In this document: positions 5,841 to 6,565 of the stretch, piece by piece
How the letters are laid out: each line of letters starts with the position of its first letter
How positions within the stretch are numbered: position 1 is the stretch's first letter
From: OFTM291 sp041741375
Lineage (GTDB): Bacteria; Gemmatimonadota; Gemmatimonadetes; Gemmatimonadales; GWC2-71-9
Direction: 5' to 3'
DNA length: 6,565 nucleotides
Assembly: GCA_041741375.1 (NCBI GenBank)
Contig: JBGSKF010000001.1
Coordinates: 1 to 6,565, forward strand
The notes under the pieces: model-generated
Told to the model about the DNA's origin: nothing
What the model saw: only the letters and a program-made list of their open reading frames with translations
The model's database searches: none
Position numbers and translations under genes: made by a program

Positions 5841-6154
5841 TGGCGTTCTCCGTTCGGTGTCCCGACGAGCGCCGGGCGCCTTTCAGCATGAGCACTCCGC
5901 ATGATCGGGCGACCAGAGTCCCGGGAAGCGGGTGCGCTGGCCGCCTGAGATTGTCCGAGGAGACGGCCGGACTCGGTGGGATCGGGGAGGCAGAGGAGCG
6001 GAAACACACCTCCAGGCCCGGCGCAAGGACGGACCAACCCTTGCTTCCCGGATGCATCCCGTCGGCTCCTGCGAGCGCCGGCGGGATGTGTCGCGTTCGG
6101 CGGCGGATTGCGAGTCTCGGTCGTCTCGTTCTTTCGCCAGCGGGTACCCACGGC
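5841..6154. other. Intergenic stretch with no supported gene
   Basis: Open frames on both strands here give arginine- and proline-rich sequence with no family likeness and no ribosome sites, and some run on into the repeats to the right. A weak hairpin (GCGC/GCGC, 5869-5879) follows the upstream stop by about 30 bp. A longer imperfect hairpin, CATCCCGTCGG...CTC with GAG...CCGGCGGGATG at 6055-6088, has no T-tract. I see nothing else. Confidence 0.5.
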
Positions 6155-6234
6155 CCGTCATTCCCACGCCCGCGGGAATCCCTTCCCCTCCTCAATCCCT
6201 CGTCTAAATGGACCCTACCTCCTTGCAATGACGG
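6155..6234. repeat. 80-bp MITE-like element with inverted ends and a dRS3-like core
   Basis: The element is bounded by perfect 8-bp inverted repeats, CCGTCATT (6155-6162) and AATGACGG (6227-6234). At its left end ATTCCC (6160-6165), eight bases, then GGGAAT (6174-6179) match the ATTCCC-N8-GGGAAT form of the neisserial dRS3 repeat and the CGTCATTCCC...GGGAATCC repeats found dispersed in many genomes. It has no coding capacity. Whether it is multicopy in this genome cannot be seen here. Confidence 0.6.
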
Positions 6235-6240
6235 CATCGA

Positions 6241-6286
6241 GTCCCCTACCCCCGACTCCCCATTCCCTACTCCCCACTCCCCACTC
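6241..6286. repeat. 7-bp tandem repeat run (ACTCCCC type)
   Basis: Successive heptamers read GTCCCCT, ACCCCCG, ACTCCCC, ATTCCCT, ACTCCCC, ACTCCCC and then partial ACTC. On the other strand the unit is GGGGAGT with GGGGAAT-like variants. This closely resembles the short tandemly repeated heptamers described in filamentous cyanobacteria. It begins six bases after the 80-bp element. Confidence 0.75.
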
Positions 6287-6426
6287 TGCCTCCTCCGTCG
6301 TCAACCACTTCCCAGATCACCGCCGCCTTTACCACCCGTGCGAGAGCGGGTAAATCACCGTCTCTCGATGGGAAGGGACGAAGGCCTCGCCTTCAGGTGA
6401 GGGTGTCGCTCACATGTGAAGTGCAC
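6287..6426. other. Spacer between the heptamer run and the IS end
   Basis: No gene is seen. It contains two small hairpins, GAAGGC/GCCTTC (6380-6394, loop CTC) and GTGAG/CTCAC (6397-6413). It ends in the palindrome CACTAGTG (6424-6431), which spans the IS insertion point. Confidence 0.4.
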
Positions 6427-6428
6427 TA

Positions 6429-6565
6429 GTGTCCCGTAACAGTGATTAGCGACATAACTCAGTGGGCTCCGTGAGCTTTGAGGGTGCGCTGCGCGAAGCG
6501 CGCGATGCTGGCGAGGATCTCGTCGGCGGTCTTGACCCAGACATACGGCTTGCCGGTGGCGTTGT
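6429..6565 (-). mobile_element. IS630-family insertion sequence, one end only
   Basis: The sequence from 6429 inward, beginning GTGTCCCGTAACAGTGATTA, has the character of an IS630-type terminal inverted repeat and lies about 30 bp beyond the transposase stop codon. It abuts TA at 6427-6428 within CTAG, the target dinucleotide and preferred site of this family, which duplicates TA on insertion. The other end lies outside the window, so the inverted-repeat match and target duplication could not be confirmed. Confidence 0.8.
6459..6565 (-). CDS. IS630-family transposase, C-terminal 34 codons
   Basis: Only the end of this DDE-type transposase is in the window. The last residues read NATGKPYVWVKTADEILASI, then ARFAQRTL and a short tail before TGA at 6461-6459. 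The KP[FY]VW.KTADEIL.SI.RF..R pattern is the standard IS630 C-terminus just after the catalytic glutamate region. The reading frame is intact as far as it can be seen. The catalytic residues are off the right edge, so activity cannot be judged. Confidence 0.88.
   Translation of the reverse strand, partial: NATGKPYVWVKTADEILASIARFAQRTLKAHGAH

Noticed and set aside
6241..6286. Heptamer array as a CRISPR
   Set aside because: The repeats are 7 bp, contiguous and without spacers, so this is a simple tandem repeat.
5837..6400. 187-codon plus-strand frame across the right-hand region
   Set aside because: It reads through the 80-bp element and the heptamer array. The sequence is R-, P- and S-rich with no family likeness.

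Overview
The window is GC-rich, double-membrane-type bacterial DNA (about two thirds G+C by eye). It carries a conventional metabolic and bioenergetic block on the left and a gene-poor, repeat-rich stretch on the right. The style of the cytochrome c maturation proteins and of the unknown secreted protein recalls Gemmatimonadota or a related soil or sediment phylum. That is an impression from memory; no marker gene in the window settles it.

Left block. Positions 1-1884 (minus strand) hold nearly all of acetyl-CoA synthetase (acs); only about the last 20-25 residues run off the left edge. Its start faces a 419-bp non-coding region (1891-2309), beyond which a 102-residue STAS-domain protein reads rightward (2310-2618). 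A 130-bp gap with one AT-rich candidate -10 box precedes a tightly coupled System I cytochrome c maturation cluster: ccmA (ABC ATPase), ccmB (permease), ccmC (haem handling) and a 39-residue ccmD at 4809-4928. The four genes overlap by 4, 4 and 11 nt, so they are almost certainly co-translated. Together they encode the CcmABCD part of the pathway, which delivers haem to the chaperone CcmE and releases it. ccmE, ccmF, ccmG and ccmH are not in the window.

Right block. From 4929 to 6428 the only protein-like signal is one unrecognised reading frame ending at 5840. Its N-terminal part appears broken by three single-base shifts, each in a homopolymer run. Correcting them in silico gives a continuous protein with a signal-peptide-like start. 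Around it lie a short GC hairpin after ccmD, a perfect 22-bp palindrome (5062-5083), a hairpin-rich segment ending in an intrinsic terminator (5150-5276), an 80-bp element with inverted ends and an internal ATTCCC-N8-GGGAAT core (6155-6234), and a run of 7-bp tandem repeats (6241-6286). At the right edge are the end of an IS630-family insertion sequence and the last 34 codons of its transposase, with a TA (CTAG) junction.

The genes are well-known types. The parts worth a second look are the homopolymer-disrupted secreted protein, the palindrome, the structured leader-like region, and the cluster of repeats next to the IS.
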